Positions 1 to 9,301 are shown, counted from the first letter of the stretch. The stretch: 64,000 nt of DNA from Flammeovirgaceae bacterium UBA2786 (GCA_002352225.1 DEIA01000077.1:1-64000), one strand, 5' to 3'. Numbers and translations are program-made. Notes: generated by a model from the sequence alone, not told the origin.

Positions 1-134
1 CGGTCGGCTTCGTAAGAGCGGATGGTTACTTCTTCCAATACCTTTACGGTATCTTGCTGGCCGTGGGCGAAACAGAAAAATAACACAAACATGAGAATGA
101 GAGGCGATCGCAGAAATACTTTTCCATCGGGCAC
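1..134 (-). CDS. TonB-dependent receptor, N-terminal fragment (runs off the left edge)
   Basis: On the minus strand an open frame begins near 134 (GTG) and leaves the window at base 1. It encodes a basic start, a hydrophobic stretch (LILMFVLFFCFA) and then QQDTVKVLEEVTIRSYEAD. The pattern 'VLEEVTIRSYEAD' just after a signal peptide is typical of the segment before the plug domain of Bacteroidota TonB-dependent receptors. An ATG at 92 would leave a very short signal peptide, so the GTG at 134 is preferred. Only about 44 residues are visible, so neither the substrate nor the full family can be judged. Confidence 0.5.
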   Translation of the reverse strand, partial: MPDGKVFLRSPLILMFVLFFCFAHGQQDTVKVLEEVTIRSYEAD

Positions 135-278
135 ACCAGCCTGAATCAAAACCTGAGCGAACAAGCATGGCGCAGGAATGAATTTGGCATAACAAGTACT
201 GTTTAGAAGTAAATTTTTTAATGTCCCTCCTGCTTTTTTCATCAGCTAAATGTAAGACGCATTATAAAGAAATACGAA

Positions 279-1373
279 CTAAAAAACGGCAATAACTTCT
301 TCTACTGTTTTAACGGGATTAAAAAAAGATACCAGCCTGAGCATTACTCTGTCCACCAATGTATCCGGGCAAGAAGCTCCGCTGGTTAGTACAATGCGTA
401 CAGGTTTTTTATTGGGGAGGTACTCGTGGGTAATAACTTTTTGTTTACGCAGATAGTTGAAATGATGGATTTCGGTTCGCGATTTAATTTCAGATTCGGA
501 GTTTATAAAAAAAGTATTAAACTTTCGTTCACATAGCTCTACAATGTGCGAAGTGTTGGAACTGTTATATCCACCCACTACTACGGCCAGATCGCCCTCG
601 GTTTCCAGTAAGCGATACGTTGAATCCTGATTATCGTTAGTGGCATAACAAAGGGTGTCGCGCGTATCGGCAAAATGTTGTTTCAGATCCGCGGCTCCGA
701 ATTTCGCGATCATCAATTGTTTAAAAAAATCCGCAATAGCCTGTGTTTCGGTAGCCAGCATGGTGGTTTGATTTACCACTCCTACACGCAGCAGGTGTAC
801 CGTTGGGTCAAATCCTTTTGAAAACTTTCCGGCAAACTCATCATAAAACTCAGACTTGGGCTTACTACCCAAAATGTAATTGCCCAGGCGCTGAGCCTCG
901 TCCATATCGCGCACAATTACCGACTGGCCGTTGTGTACGCTGTGCGAAAAAGTGGCTTTGGTTTCTTCGTGGTTAGGTTTGCCGTGAATGATGATGGTAT
1001 AATCTTCTTTTCCAAGTTTTTCGGCCCGATTCCAAACCTTTTCAACAAACGGGCAAGTGGTATTATATTTTTGAACTTCAACACCTTTATCTAAAAGCAA
1101 ATGTTCAATCTCTAACGTAGTGCCAAAAGCCGGAATGATTACAACATCTTCTTTGTTGATTTTTTCCCATGGAATAAACTGGCGGCCGTCTGTATCCATA
1201 ATAAATTTTATACCCCGGCTTTGTAAATCGTTATTTACTTCCTGGTTGTGTATCATTTGGCTAAGCAAGTACACGTTTTTTCCAACCGATTCTTCCAGAG
1301 CCCGATACGAGATTTCAATGGCATTTTCTACACCATAACAAAAACCAAAGTGCCGGGCCAGTATAAACTGCAC
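279..1373 (-). CDS. ispH: 4-hydroxy-3-methylbut-2-enyl diphosphate reductase (IspH/LytB)
   Basis: IspH is the last enzyme of the non-mevalonate (MEP) isoprenoid pathway. It is a cytosolic 4Fe-4S enzyme that makes IPP and DMAPP from HMBPP. The three cluster cysteines are visible in FGFCYGVENA (about residue 12), NTTCPFVEKVWNR and SGASCPDTLVDR, along with the substrate motifs HGKPNHEET and GGYNSSNTSH. The best canonical start is the GTG at 1373, but the frame stays open upstream to a TGA at 1536-1538. That extension encodes KKFDIPAYYRSS...SPAVLDFGP, which matches the N-terminal extension I expect in Bacteroidota IspH. No ATG, GTG or TTG precedes it, so the real start may be a rare codon such as ATC at 1496 (about 405 residues). 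Confidence 0.93.
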   Translation of the reverse strand: MQFILARHFGFCYGVENAIEISYRALEESVGKNVYLLSQMIHNQEVNNDLQSRGIKFIMDTDGRQFIPWEKINKEDVVIIPAFGTTLEIEHLLLDKGVEVQKYNTTCPFVEKVWNRAEKLGKEDYTIIIHGKPNHEETKATFSHSVHNGQSVIVRDMDEAQRLGNYILGSKPKSEFYDEFAGKFSKGFDPTVHLLRVGVVNQTTMLATETQAIADFFKQLMIAKFGAADLKQHFADTRDTLCYATNDNQDSTYRLLETEGDLAVVVGGYNSSNTSHIVELCERKFNTFFINSESEIKSRTEIHHFNYLRKQKVITHEYLPNKKPVRIVLTSGASCPDTLVDRVMLRLVSFFNPVKTVEEVIAVF

Positions 1374-1872
1374 AGGACCAAAATCTAAAACAGCCGGAGA
1401 AAAGTCCTGCTTGCGCAGATCGTTTAATCTTCGGCTCTCCTTTACTTTACCGGTAATGGACGAGCGATAGTAGGCAGGTATGTCGAACTTTTTGATAGGC
1501 TTGGGGTTTTTAGTAAACCAGATTAGTATACGGGTTCAAAATTACTTCATTTCTTTTGAAGCCACTGTATTCCAGAATAAATTGCATGGGGCCGAAATTC
1601 CCTCGCCCACGTTGGAGTTCTTCTCCAATGTGCGAAATGAAAGTGGATAACAGGTTGTTACAAAATTGTTGTTGGTGAGCATGCGCAAAAGCCACCACGC
1701 AAACACCAACAACGACAGTTAACACTAATGGAGGCAGCTCATTTGTACAACCCCCAACAACCTACCGACCTGATTGGGAAAAAGTGCATCAAGTTCTTAT
1801 GGGTGATAGACCAATAAGTGATTTAGGATGCAATTGATTATATATTAATACAATGAACCGAAGCAAATAATC
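1374..1872. other. Region between ispH and the small membrane protein gene
   Basis: The first about 120 bases probably belong to the IspH N-terminus (see ispH). From about 1500 to 1872 I see no convincing gene. A 71-codon minus-strand frame (1510-1725) crosses the hairpin repeat at 1599-1629 and carries FGPMQFIL, which resembles FGPVQFIL of IspH with mostly third-position DNA differences. The rest of it has no recognisable homology. Confidence 0.4.
1599..1629. repeat. 31-bp hairpin repeat, copy 1
   Basis: This copy matches the one at 2195-2225 at 26 of 31 positions in the same orientation. Its core, TTGGAG-TTCTT-CTCCAA, is a perfect 6-bp stem with a 5-base loop. The two copies flank the small membrane protein gene at 1873-2163. 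It could be a REP-like element or the edge of an old insertion. Confidence 0.55.
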
Positions 1873-2163
1873 ATGACTAAGACAATTGGTATAATATTCT
1901 ACATCAGTCTAACGATGTCATTTATCCTGCTTATACTACCCCCTGAAATTACATGGGGTGTATATACCCCCAACTATCTAGGCTGGTTTTGGCTGCTTGT
2001 TTGTTTACCAACAACACTAATAACATTTATATGGGCAGGAATTCAGGATATTAAGAACAAAATTTGGAGGGAATTAGTAATTAGAGTACTGATTTTTATT
2101 TCTATTCTGATCATCTCTTTCGGATATTGGTTTTATAAAGCTCATGAATCGGGAAATTTGTAA
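1873..2163 (+). CDS. Small hydrophobic membrane protein, unknown function
   Basis: This 96-residue protein has three clear hydrophobic stretches, at about residues 4-24, 36-58 and 68-86. A positively charged loop (QDIKNKIWREL) lies between the second and third, and the tail is short and polar. I recognise no family. It stands alone between ispH and the zinc peptidase gene and lies between the two copies of the 31-bp hairpin repeat, so it may be accessory or recently acquired DNA. The ATG start is the only reasonable one. It is probably an inner-membrane protein, and its gene status rests mainly on the coherent membrane topology. Confidence 0.55.
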   Translation: MTKTIGIIFYISLTMSFILLILPPEITWGVYTPNYLGWFWLLVCLPTTLITFIWAGIQDIKNKIWRELVIRVLIFISILIISFGYWFYKAHESGNL

Positions 2164-2194
2164 GCACCCAATATTGTACGATTTTCCAGCCTCG

Positions 2195-2225
2195 TCCCTC
2201 ACCCATACTGGAGTTCTTCTCCAAC
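2195..2225. repeat. 31-bp hairpin repeat, copy 2
   Basis: This is the second copy of the repeat at 1599-1629. Here the dyad extends outwards (CCCTCAC ... GTGAGTGAGGG), giving an imperfect stem of about 18 bp around the loop TTCTT. It lies between the convergent small membrane protein gene and the zinc peptidase gene, so it could also act as a terminator, although no U-tract follows. Confidence 0.55.
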
Positions 2226-2256
2226 GTGAGTGAGGGGGCGCGCCTTTCCGGGAAGT

Positions 2257-3144
2257 TCAGTGTACATCTGCCTGTATATGAATTTTTAATAGATAATCTG
2301 AATTGAATTGTTTGCTTTGCACGGAAAGCATGCCCAGCAGGTAGGCAAATTTTTTGGCAAGAATTTTATCCCTTTTAATCCATTTAAGTAGCATCGGAAA
2401 CTCAGATGTTGTCATGGCATAGCCAAACAGTTCGGCCATGTCTTCTTCAACACCATAGGTTGCATAACCTGTAACAAACCCTTTTTCAGGATGTATTTTT
2501 CTGGAATAGTTTGGTTTGGCGTAGGCGCTGGCGCCACCGGAACCATATTTGAAATTCTTTTTATTAAACGAAATCCAGCTTGGATCTTTATAGTAAAAGT
2601 CATTAAATGCCTTGTATTGAACCAGGTGGTGAAATTCATGATGGATACTATGGCGCAAGTATCTGTCTGAGTTTCTGTTTACAAAGGCTACATCGAAGTA
2701 TAGCCTTCCAAACCGGGCATCTGGCATGGCATAGCGATTTTGGCCATTAACGGCAAGGGTTGAAACAAACACGATGGATTTGAGATTGGATTGCCTGATG
2801 AAATCTTCTGGGTATTTTTCCCATTCTTCCGCAAATATTTGCAGGAGTTTATTTCGGCTTGTCGTTAAGCCTGTGTCGATTAAATGATACGATAAATATC
2901 CACGCTTCACGGTATCCGCTATGGAGATGCCGCTAGTCTTTTGTTGCACATAGAGTTGAAGATCATAACGACTTTGAATTCTTTCAAGGCGATTGCTCAA
3001 GGTGCTATCTATTTCACTGATTTTTTCTATGGAGATAAGTTCTTCATTATGCCTGGTTAAATTTTCGGGCTGCCCAAAGGCATGCGATAAACCGAACAGA
3101 ATAGCGCAAGAAATAATTATACTTTGGGTTATTAGTTTTTTCAT
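2257..3144 (-). CDS. Secreted zinc metallopeptidase (HEXXH), SusCD-associated
   Basis: The chosen start (ATG at 3144) gives a clean signal peptide, MKKLITQSIIISCAILFGLSHAFGQ. The frame could extend 10 codons further, but that would bury the signal. The zincin motif HEFHH lies at about residues 169-173, and a downstream EEDMAELFGY probably supplies the glutamate third ligand. This layout resembles the zinc metallohydrolases found beside SusC/SusD pairs in Bacteroidota, but there is no lipobox cysteine, so it is probably periplasmic or secreted. It follows the SusD gene on the same strand after about 170 bp. The substrate is unknown. A role in trimming peptides for the neighbouring transporter is inferred from context only. 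Confidence 0.75.
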   Translation of the reverse strand: MKKLITQSIIISCAILFGLSHAFGQPENLTRHNEELISIEKISEIDSTLSNRLERIQSRYDLQLYVQQKTSGISIADTVKRGYLSYHLIDTGLTTSRNKLLQIFAEEWEKYPEDFIRQSNLKSIVFVSTLAVNGQNRYAMPDARFGRLYFDVAFVNRNSDRYLRHSIHHEFHHLVQYKAFNDFYYKDPSWISFNKKNFKYGSGGASAYAKPNYSRKIHPEKGFVTGYATYGVEEDMAELFGYAMTTSEFPMLLKWIKRDKILAKKFAYLLGMLSVQSKQFNSDYLLKIHIQADVH

Positions 3145-3316
3145 ATTTGTCTCATTTAAAACACATAATATCACATCTACACGTTTTCTTTTGATTATGT
3201 CTTAAATCATGGTCTGATTTTTTTTGATCACTTTTTTTATAGCGAAACAGCGTTAATCGAGATGATCGTGAGCGGGTACACGAATGAACAAGAATCTGCT
3301 TTCATTTTTGCAATGG

Positions 3317-4738
3317 TTAATACCCCGGGTTTTGCAAAAGCTTCTTGTTGAGGATGGTTTGCGATGAAGGAATGGGCGCTAAAATCCTAAAGTCAGTATA
3401 TGAAAGATTTACCCCGGAATCTTTAGTGATATCCAGCCCGTTGCGTTTCAAATCAAACCATCGATGCCCTTCAAAATAAAATTCGACCCTGCGTTCATTC
3501 ATTATCTTATCGAAAAGTGCATTGCCCGAAAGGGCTGCGGTAACGTCTGGCAATCCACGTTTTTGCCGGAGTACGTTAAGTGCAGATCGCGCTTCAGCCT
3601 CCTCATTTAGTCTATAGGAAGCCTCCGCTTCAATTAACAATAATTCAGCATACCGGATCATCGGCACATTGTCCACGTATCCCAGCCCACCTGTTTTTGA
3701 TCCTTCCCACTTCGTACACATGTTGTAAGTATTCGTTCCAATTAAGGTTTCCGTAATGAGATTTTTCCGAACATCTCCACCTTCGAAAGCTGCCAGTAGG
3801 TTATCGGTAACTGTGCATGAGAAATAATGAGCGGAAATATTTTCGCTAAAATAGGTTAACGATCGCATTGAGCCTGTTACTTTTTCAGGAAAGGAGGTGT
3901 CCTCCGGAGTAAAGTCCAATTCAAAAAGTGATTCAGGATGCGGTGTAGCCGCAAAACTATTTTGATAGTTTGCTGCCTCTACAATATTGGCATTTGTATA
4001 AGTATAGGCTTCGTAAACCTGGTTGCGGGCATCTTCCCACTTTTCCCAATATAAATACAACCGCGCCAGTAGTGCATGTGCCGCACCCAGATTAGCTCTG
4101 TACACCCCTGGGTTAATGCTATTTGAGTCGAAGATTTCAATTGCTTTCAAAAGGTCGGATTCAATTAAAGCATATCCTTCTTCAATGGTAGCGCGTTCCC
4201 TCAAGTCGACCTGATCAATGTTGGTAACGGCTTCCGTTCGTAGAATAACACCTTTATCCCATTCGGTTATTATATGGTTGGGTTCGTAGGCATAAGCACG
4301 GTGCAGATCGAAATATAACAGTGCCCGAAGGAAATATGCTTCTGCCTTTAAGCGATTGATTACAGGTCGTTGAAGCGTTTCGTCCGTAATAATTACGTTA
4401 TCCACCTTATCAAGAACGAGGTTACAATAATTTATTCCCGGGTAAATTTCCCATATATTGAAGTGAGCCCCTACTGAATTAACCGTTTGTGCTTGGAATA
4501 TCCGCAACTCAACAGATTCTACGTTGTCTGCAAGTGCATCGGATGTTAACAAGAAATTTGACTGGTAATAATTAGCGGATTGCAGCACATTGTACGTAGC
4601 GTTAATTAAACCTTGATACGTTGATAATTGTTTCTCAGCTATTTCAGGCACATATACATCTTTCGGATCCAGATCAAGCACTCCCTCACATGATGTGACC
4701 AGCACAAGCAAGACAACTGAAGGTAATAGCTTTTTCAT
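3317..4738 (-). CDS. SusD/RagB-family outer-membrane nutrient-binding lipoprotein
   Basis: This 473-residue lipoprotein begins with a signal peptide and a lipobox (LVLVTSC at about residues 11-17). The SusD-like N-terminal segment follows (LDLDPKDVY, then a helical TPR-like region). The C-terminal half carries the SusD hallmarks YAELLLIEAEASYR, ALNVLRQKRGLPD and MNERRVEFYFEGHRWFDLKR. SusD proteins sit on the cell surface as lids on SusC transporters and bind the incoming ligand. The gene starts 14 bp after the SusC gene, as expected for a co-transcribed pair. The sequence does not reveal the ligand. The neighbouring peptidase makes peptides more likely than glycans. Confidence 0.95.
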   Translation of the reverse strand: MKKLLPSVVLLVLVTSCEGVLDLDPKDVYVPEIAEKQLSTYQGLINATYNVLQSANYYQSNFLLTSDALADNVESVELRIFQAQTVNSVGAHFNIWEIYPGINYCNLVLDKVDNVIITDETLQRPVINRLKAEAYFLRALLYFDLHRAYAYEPNHIITEWDKGVILRTEAVTNIDQVDLRERATIEEGYALIESDLLKAIEIFDSNSINPGVYRANLGAAHALLARLYLYWEKWEDARNQVYEAYTYTNANIVEAANYQNSFAATPHPESLFELDFTPEDTSFPEKVTGSMRSLTYFSENISAHYFSCTVTDNLLAAFEGGDVRKNLITETLIGTNTYNMCTKWEGSKTGGLGYVDNVPMIRYAELLLIEAEASYRLNEEAEARSALNVLRQKRGLPDVTAALSGNALFDKIMNERRVEFYFEGHRWFDLKRNGLDITKDSGVNLSYTDFRILAPIPSSQTILNKKLLQNPGY

Positions 4739-4752
4739 CGGTTGTTCACGAA

Positions 4753-7700
4753 TTAAAATGTAAGGGTTACACCCATGGTATATTGCTGGCCGGTTGGAAA
4801 AATTACAAAGAGGTTATTGGAAGGTGTTGCGCCCGCTACCACTTCCGGATCCAGGGATTGCGACTTCGTAAAGGTGTGTAGGTTGAATCCCTGAACATAA
4901 AGTCTGGCATTCTTTATCCCTGCTTTGCTGAGCAACATTGTAGGAAAATCATAGGCCAACGTAACCTGCTTTAATTTTAGATAACTACCATCGGACAAGA
5001 GTTTAGTTGAAAATATATTCATATTCGAACCACCAGGTTCTGCGCCACCATCGTACGGGCGCGGAACGTTGGTAACATCACCGGGTTTTTGCCACCTATT
5101 CAGTTGTGATCTTAACTGGTTATAAAATGTATTTGATCCTGACGCTTCAATGCCATCAAGCTCCTGTGTATAAGTATCCAATCCTCCCTGAAACTGAAAC
5201 AAAATATCAAGACTAAAACCTTTATACGAAAACGTATTGGACACCCCACCAAAATAATCCGGGAAGCGATCACCTATTACTTTAAGATCTTCGTCCTGCA
5301 CCCGGTAGGTACGTTCACCATTTTTATCGTACCACATGGGTTTGCCCGTTTCTGAATCTACACCAGCGTACGCTGCGCCCCACAAAAAATCTATTGGCTC
5401 ACCTACAATCAGTGAATTGCCGAGGCGATCTGCACCATCGGGCAATTCTAAAAGTTCATTTTTTTGGAATGTAAGATTCAAGTTTGAACTCCACCGAAAA
5501 TTACCGCTTAACACATTGATTGTGGAAAGCTCAATATCAATTCCCTGGTTTCTGATTTTACCTACATTGGCGAGGACAGCACCAAAACCAGCATCGATGG
5601 GAAGTTGCTTATTGAACAACAGGTTTCGATTATCTTTTCTCCAAAAATCGACAACACCGGATATTCTGGAATTCCAGATTACAACATCAAGGCCAAGGTT
5701 TGACTGCAGCGATTCTTCCCACCCGAAAGGAAGTCCTTCAGGACGGCTTAATGTTATGGATTGACTATTCTGGTAGTAGTTTGGAATGGAACTGGTATTG
5801 TATACTTGAAGATATTGGAAATCTCCAATTTCTGAATTCCCTGTTAGTCCATACGAGCCTCTTATCTTCATGTTATTGATGAACCTATTTTGCCTCAGGA
5901 AATTTTCTTCAGACAATCGCCAGGCCAATCCGCCCGAATAGAAATTTCCAAATCGCTTGCCGGGGCTGAATCGCGAGCTACCGTCCCTTCGCAGGGTGAA
6001 GTCAGCAAAATATTTGTGTTTAAAGTTGTAGGCTGTTTTACCGAAAAATCCAATCCTGACAGATTTTCCATTACCTTCCCAAGCCCCACTTATCGTACTT
6101 GCACTTTGCACTAAGGAAAAAGAAGGGTCAACGAATCCTTGTACACTTACACTTAGGTATTCGCTTCGTAAACTTTTGTATTCTGTACCCGCAAGAAAAT
6201 TTACGTTATGATTAACGCCAAGCGTTTGTTTATAATTTAGCGTAGCATTGGTATTAAAGTTTATAGAAAATTGATCAACGCGAAATTTTTGCCCACCGGT
6301 TGAAGCGAATAGGGGCATCGTACTCGGAAACAATGACAAGCTTCTTGGCTTGTTAACATTCACACCTCCAAAACCAGACAGGGTCAACGATGGAGATAGT
6401 TCATATCCCAACTGAAGCGATGCAACCGATTGGAGCGTTTCTATATTGCGTACAATTTCTTTTGCTGCCTGAACAGCATTGGGCTGGCCCGTTCCTGACA
6501 GGACACCGTAGTTCGTATAGTTACCAGACTCATCATAAACCGGAATGGACGGTAAAGACGTTACTGCAAGGTACACAGGGTTTGTTGAAACATACTGACC
6601 ATCAAATGTACCGTTAGACTCCTGAACACTTAATAGTATTTTGGGTTCAATCGATAGTCTTGGCGTTGGGTGTGAGGTCATATTAAATTGGAAGGTGTAG
6701 CGGCTCCAATCGGTGTTTATAATGTGGCCTTCTTGCTTGTTAAAAGAACCCGACAAATAATATTGAGTTTTATCATCGCCACCCCTATAGGAAATATTGT
6801 ACAACGAACTTTTTCCTGTTCGGAAAATTGCATCTATCCAGTTTGTTGTTTTCAAATTCGGATCGTTCGGGTCTCCAAACACACCAAATCCTGATGTGGG
6901 ATCCTTTCCGGCATTCTCCAATGCTTCATAGCGAAGCTGTGCCAGTTCCCGTGCATTAAGCATATCGTACAAAGCCGTGGGTTTAACAATTCCCACCTGA
7001 GATGAAAATATGATTTCTCCGCTCGTGTTGCGTCCTTTCCGTGTTGTTATCAACACCACGCCATTAGCCCCCTGTGCGCCATAGATGGCAGACGCTGATG
7101 CATCTTTCAAAACGTCAATAGACTCTATATCATTCGGGTTAACCATAGCCAAAACGTTGGTAGAAGCAACACCGGAAAGAATACCCGGAATCATCTGGAC
7201 ACCATCAATAATTATTAACGGTGCGTTGGAGGCATTATAGGATCCCACGCCCCGAATCTTAAAGTCGACTGCTCCTCCGGGTTGACCTGATGCGGAATTA
7301 ATTTGCACACCAGAAGCTCTACCCTGCAATGCTTTATCCAGACTTTGTACGGGAAGGTCCTCAAATTCTGATCCACGCACGGTCGACAAGGCCCCGGTAA
7401 TCTCTGTTTTTGTTTGCGTAGCGTATCCTGTTACTACTATTTCTAAAAGCTGAGTAATATCTTGTTTAAGCTCTACATCAATAACTGTTCGGTTGCCCAC
7501 GGCTATTTCTTCCGACACAAAACCAACGAAACTAAACACCAGCCGGGCACTATCAGGAACCACTAAGTTATAATTGCCGTCCTCATCAACAGTAGTACCT
7601 GTGGTTCCTCCTCTAACCGCAACACTTACACCTGGCAAGACTATGCCCTCTTCCTTTGAGGTAACTTTTCCGGTAACTGTAATATAGGAAGATGTTTTTT

Positions 7701-8079
7701 CAACAGGTTCTACAACCTCAATGGATTTTGAGGGTTGTGCTGTTACGAAAATGTTTTTATCAATTTGCTTAAATGAAAGGCCTGTTTCCCTGGAGATATA
7801 ACGCAGCACATCACCAAGCGAACGGTTAGTCATTACAGAATCTCTCATCTGGGATTTCTCAATCACCTTTCTGCGATAAGTAAAATGATACTTTGTCTTG
7901 GCTTCAATTTCTGTGAATATTTTATCAAGACCACGGTTATCAATCTTTATACTGAGGTAAACATGATCCAGCTCTTGCCTGGGGCTGTTGGCATAAAGAT
8001 TTGGATACGAAAACATACCTACTGCACTCAGCACAATGGTATAATACCATGAAGGAACTTGCCGTAGATTTATTTTCAT
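4753..8079 (-). CDS. SusC/RagA-family TonB-dependent transporter with STN signalling domain
   Basis: This outer-membrane transporter of 1108 residues has, in order: a signal region (about 1-31); an STN (secretin/TonB short N-terminal) domain at about 40-112; a carboxypeptidase-regulatory-like beta-sandwich at about 132-215 (TVTGKVTSKEEG, VDEDGNYNLVV); a plug at about 225-350 with the SusC signature SIDVLKDASASAIYGAQGANGVVLITT; and a large beta-barrel to the C-terminus. The STN domain is the part that contacts FecR-type anti-sigma factors, and the FecR gene lies only 32 bp upstream on the same strand. The protein therefore probably both imports a ligand and signals its presence. It pairs with the SusD gene immediately downstream. 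Confidence 0.97.
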   Translation of the reverse strand: MKINLRQVPSWYYTIVLSAVGMFSYPNLYANSPRQELDHVYLSIKIDNRGLDKIFTEIEAKTKYHFTYRRKVIEKSQMRDSVMTNRSLGDVLRYISRETGLSFKQIDKNIFVTAQPSKSIEVVEPVEKTSSYITVTGKVTSKEEGIVLPGVSVAVRGGTTGTTVDEDGNYNLVVPDSARLVFSFVGFVSEEIAVGNRTVIDVELKQDITQLLEIVVTGYATQTKTEITGALSTVRGSEFEDLPVQSLDKALQGRASGVQINSASGQPGGAVDFKIRGVGSYNASNAPLIIIDGVQMIPGILSGVASTNVLAMVNPNDIESIDVLKDASASAIYGAQGANGVVLITTRKGRNTSGEIIFSSQVGIVKPTALYDMLNARELAQLRYEALENAGKDPTSGFGVFGDPNDPNLKTTNWIDAIFRTGKSSLYNISYRGGDDKTQYYLSGSFNKQEGHIINTDWSRYTFQFNMTSHPTPRLSIEPKILLSVQESNGTFDGQYVSTNPVYLAVTSLPSIPVYDESGNYTNYGVLSGTGQPNAVQAAKEIVRNIETLQSVASLQLGYELSPSLTLSGFGGVNVNKPRSLSLFPSTMPLFASTGGQKFRVDQFSINFNTNATLNYKQTLGVNHNVNFLAGTEYKSLRSEYLSVSVQGFVDPSFSLVQSASTISGAWEGNGKSVRIGFFGKTAYNFKHKYFADFTLRRDGSSRFSPGKRFGNFYSGGLAWRLSEENFLRQNRFINNMKIRGSYGLTGNSEIGDFQYLQVYNTSSIPNYYQNSQSITLSRPEGLPFGWEESLQSNLGLDVVIWNSRISGVVDFWRKDNRNLLFNKQLPIDAGFGAVLANVGKIRNQGIDIELSTINVLSGNFRWSSNLNLTFQKNELLELPDGADRLGNSLIVGEPIDFLWGAAYAGVDSETGKPMWYDKNGERTYRVQDEDLKVIGDRFPDYFGGVSNTFSYKGFSLDILFQFQGGLDTYTQELDGIEASGSNTFYNQLRSQLNRWQKPGDVTNVPRPYDGGAEPGGSNMNIFSTKLLSDGSYLKLKQVTLAYDFPTMLLSKAGIKNARLYVQGFNLHTFTKSQSLDPEVVAGATPSNNLFVIFPTGQQYTMGVTLTF

Positions 8080-8111
8080 GCGCGGTAGTTTTGCAGAAGC
8101 GTCAGCTACGC

Positions 8112-9143
8112 TTACTCTCCAATATAGATTGTTTTGTCGCGGATGACATACTCAAAATTGAGAGAGAAGCTTAATCCCTTTAGAACCGTTTCGAGCGATT
8201 CATTATCAAAACTACCATTGAAGTCGTTTTCTACGTTCGGTTTTTTTCTGACAATGAATTCAACACCATACCACCGTTCTAATGTTTCTTCAATTTCATC
8301 AAAACTGGCGTCTTTAAAGGTGATTATACCGTCCTTCCAACGAGCAATTTCATTTAAATCAAAACTGGAGCGCACAATCTGCTGGCTCCGTTTTGAGTAG
8401 GTGGCTCGCTGAGACGGAACAAGTTGAAAGGCGTTGTCTTTTCTTATCGTATCCATTACAACCACAGTACCGGTTACCAAAGCAACATCAACCTGATCGC
8501 TGCCCGGATAGGCTTTGATATTGAAAGTAGTACCCAATACTGTAGTCTGGATATTTTCTGAATGCACGATGAATGGTCGCTGAATATCCCGTTTTACCTG
8601 GAAGAAAGCCTCCCCTTCCAAAAACACTTCTCGTTTACCGGATGAAAATTTTTCAGGATAACGAATGCGGCTACCTGCATTGAGATTAATGGTAGTCCCG
8701 TCATTAAGATGAAGGGTAATTCTTGTTCCATTAGGAGCTACGGCTTCACGCGCAAAGTCTTCTGCAGCAATTGCCTCTGGTTCAAGAGGGACAACCCTTC
8801 GAAAAACGGCAACGGCAGAAATAATTACGACAACAATTGCGGCATACCGTACCACCTTACCATACCAGGTTGAAGTCTGTTGCTTTTCAGGCTGTTGGAT
8901 TCTATTTTGGATCGTATTCCATATAGCCTCACGTTTGGTGGAACTCAACGCCTGTTTATCAAAAGCGACTTTACCAATAATATATTGCTTTGCCTCATTA
9001 ACATATTCAGCCCGTGCAGGGTCACGTTCCATCCAGACCCTCCAAAATGACTCACACTCGTGATCCGGATTAACAATCCATTTCACAAAATAATCGTCAT
9101 TTAGTAATTGTTTAACGTTCTCATCAACCTTCACATCGTTCAT
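8112..9143 (-). CDS. FecR-family anti-sigma factor
   Basis: This 343-residue inner-membrane regulator has a cytoplasmic N-terminal sigma-binding part (about 1-92), one transmembrane helix (about 95-113, VVRYAAIVVVIISAVAVF), a FecR domain (about 135-232, with LNDGTTINLNAGSRIRYPEKF, VFLEGEAFFQV and TTVLGTTFNIKAY) and a C-terminal DUF4974-type domain (about 263-340). It would hold the ECF sigma factor inactive until the STN domain of the downstream SusC reports ligand. It is divergent from the sigma gene, separated by about 158 bp. Sigma factor and FecR are more often co-directional, so this arrangement is slightly unusual. Confidence 0.95.
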   Translation of the reverse strand: MNDVKVDENVKQLLNDDYFVKWIVNPDHECESFWRVWMERDPARAEYVNEAKQYIIGKVAFDKQALSSTKREAIWNTIQNRIQQPEKQQTSTWYGKVVRYAAIVVVIISAVAVFRRVVPLEPEAIAAEDFAREAVAPNGTRITLHLNDGTTINLNAGSRIRYPEKFSSGKREVFLEGEAFFQVKRDIQRPFIVHSENIQTTVLGTTFNIKAYPGSDQVDVALVTGTVVVMDTIRKDNAFQLVPSQRATYSKRSQQIVRSSFDLNEIARWKDGIITFKDASFDEIEETLERWYGVEFIVRKKPNVENDFNGSFDNESLETVLKGLSFSLNFEYVIRDKTIYIGE

Positions 9144-9168
9144 ATTTTTTGTGTCTTAACTCCACAGG

Positions 9169-9199
9169 CTCAATGGAATTGAGACAAAGGTGTTCAATT
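9169..9199. promoter_or_regulatory. Dyads in the divergent fecR / sigma factor intergenic region
   Basis: CTCAAT-GGA-ATTGAG is a perfect 6-bp dyad at 9169-9183. A second arm, TCAATT at 9194-9199, pairs with AATTGA at 9177-9182. The position between the two divergent start codons fits an operator or promoter region, but no binding protein can be named. Confidence 0.3.
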
Positions 9200-9301
9200 T
9201 CTACTCTCTTTTTTAAAGAAATACCGGTTAAAAAAATTGTCACCATGAATTTTGGTCGATTTTATACCACAATTTAGGTTTTGTTAAAAGATTTAAATAC
9301 A

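Noticed and set aside
1510..1725. A 71-codon minus-strand frame upstream of ispH
   Set aside because: It crosses a hairpin repeat, its composition is irregular and nothing beyond the FGPMQFIL similarity looks conserved. I treat it as non-coding.
5336..5764. A long frame antisense to the SusC gene
   Set aside because: It is a shadow of the SusC coding strand. SusC itself has a complete, well-supported domain order.
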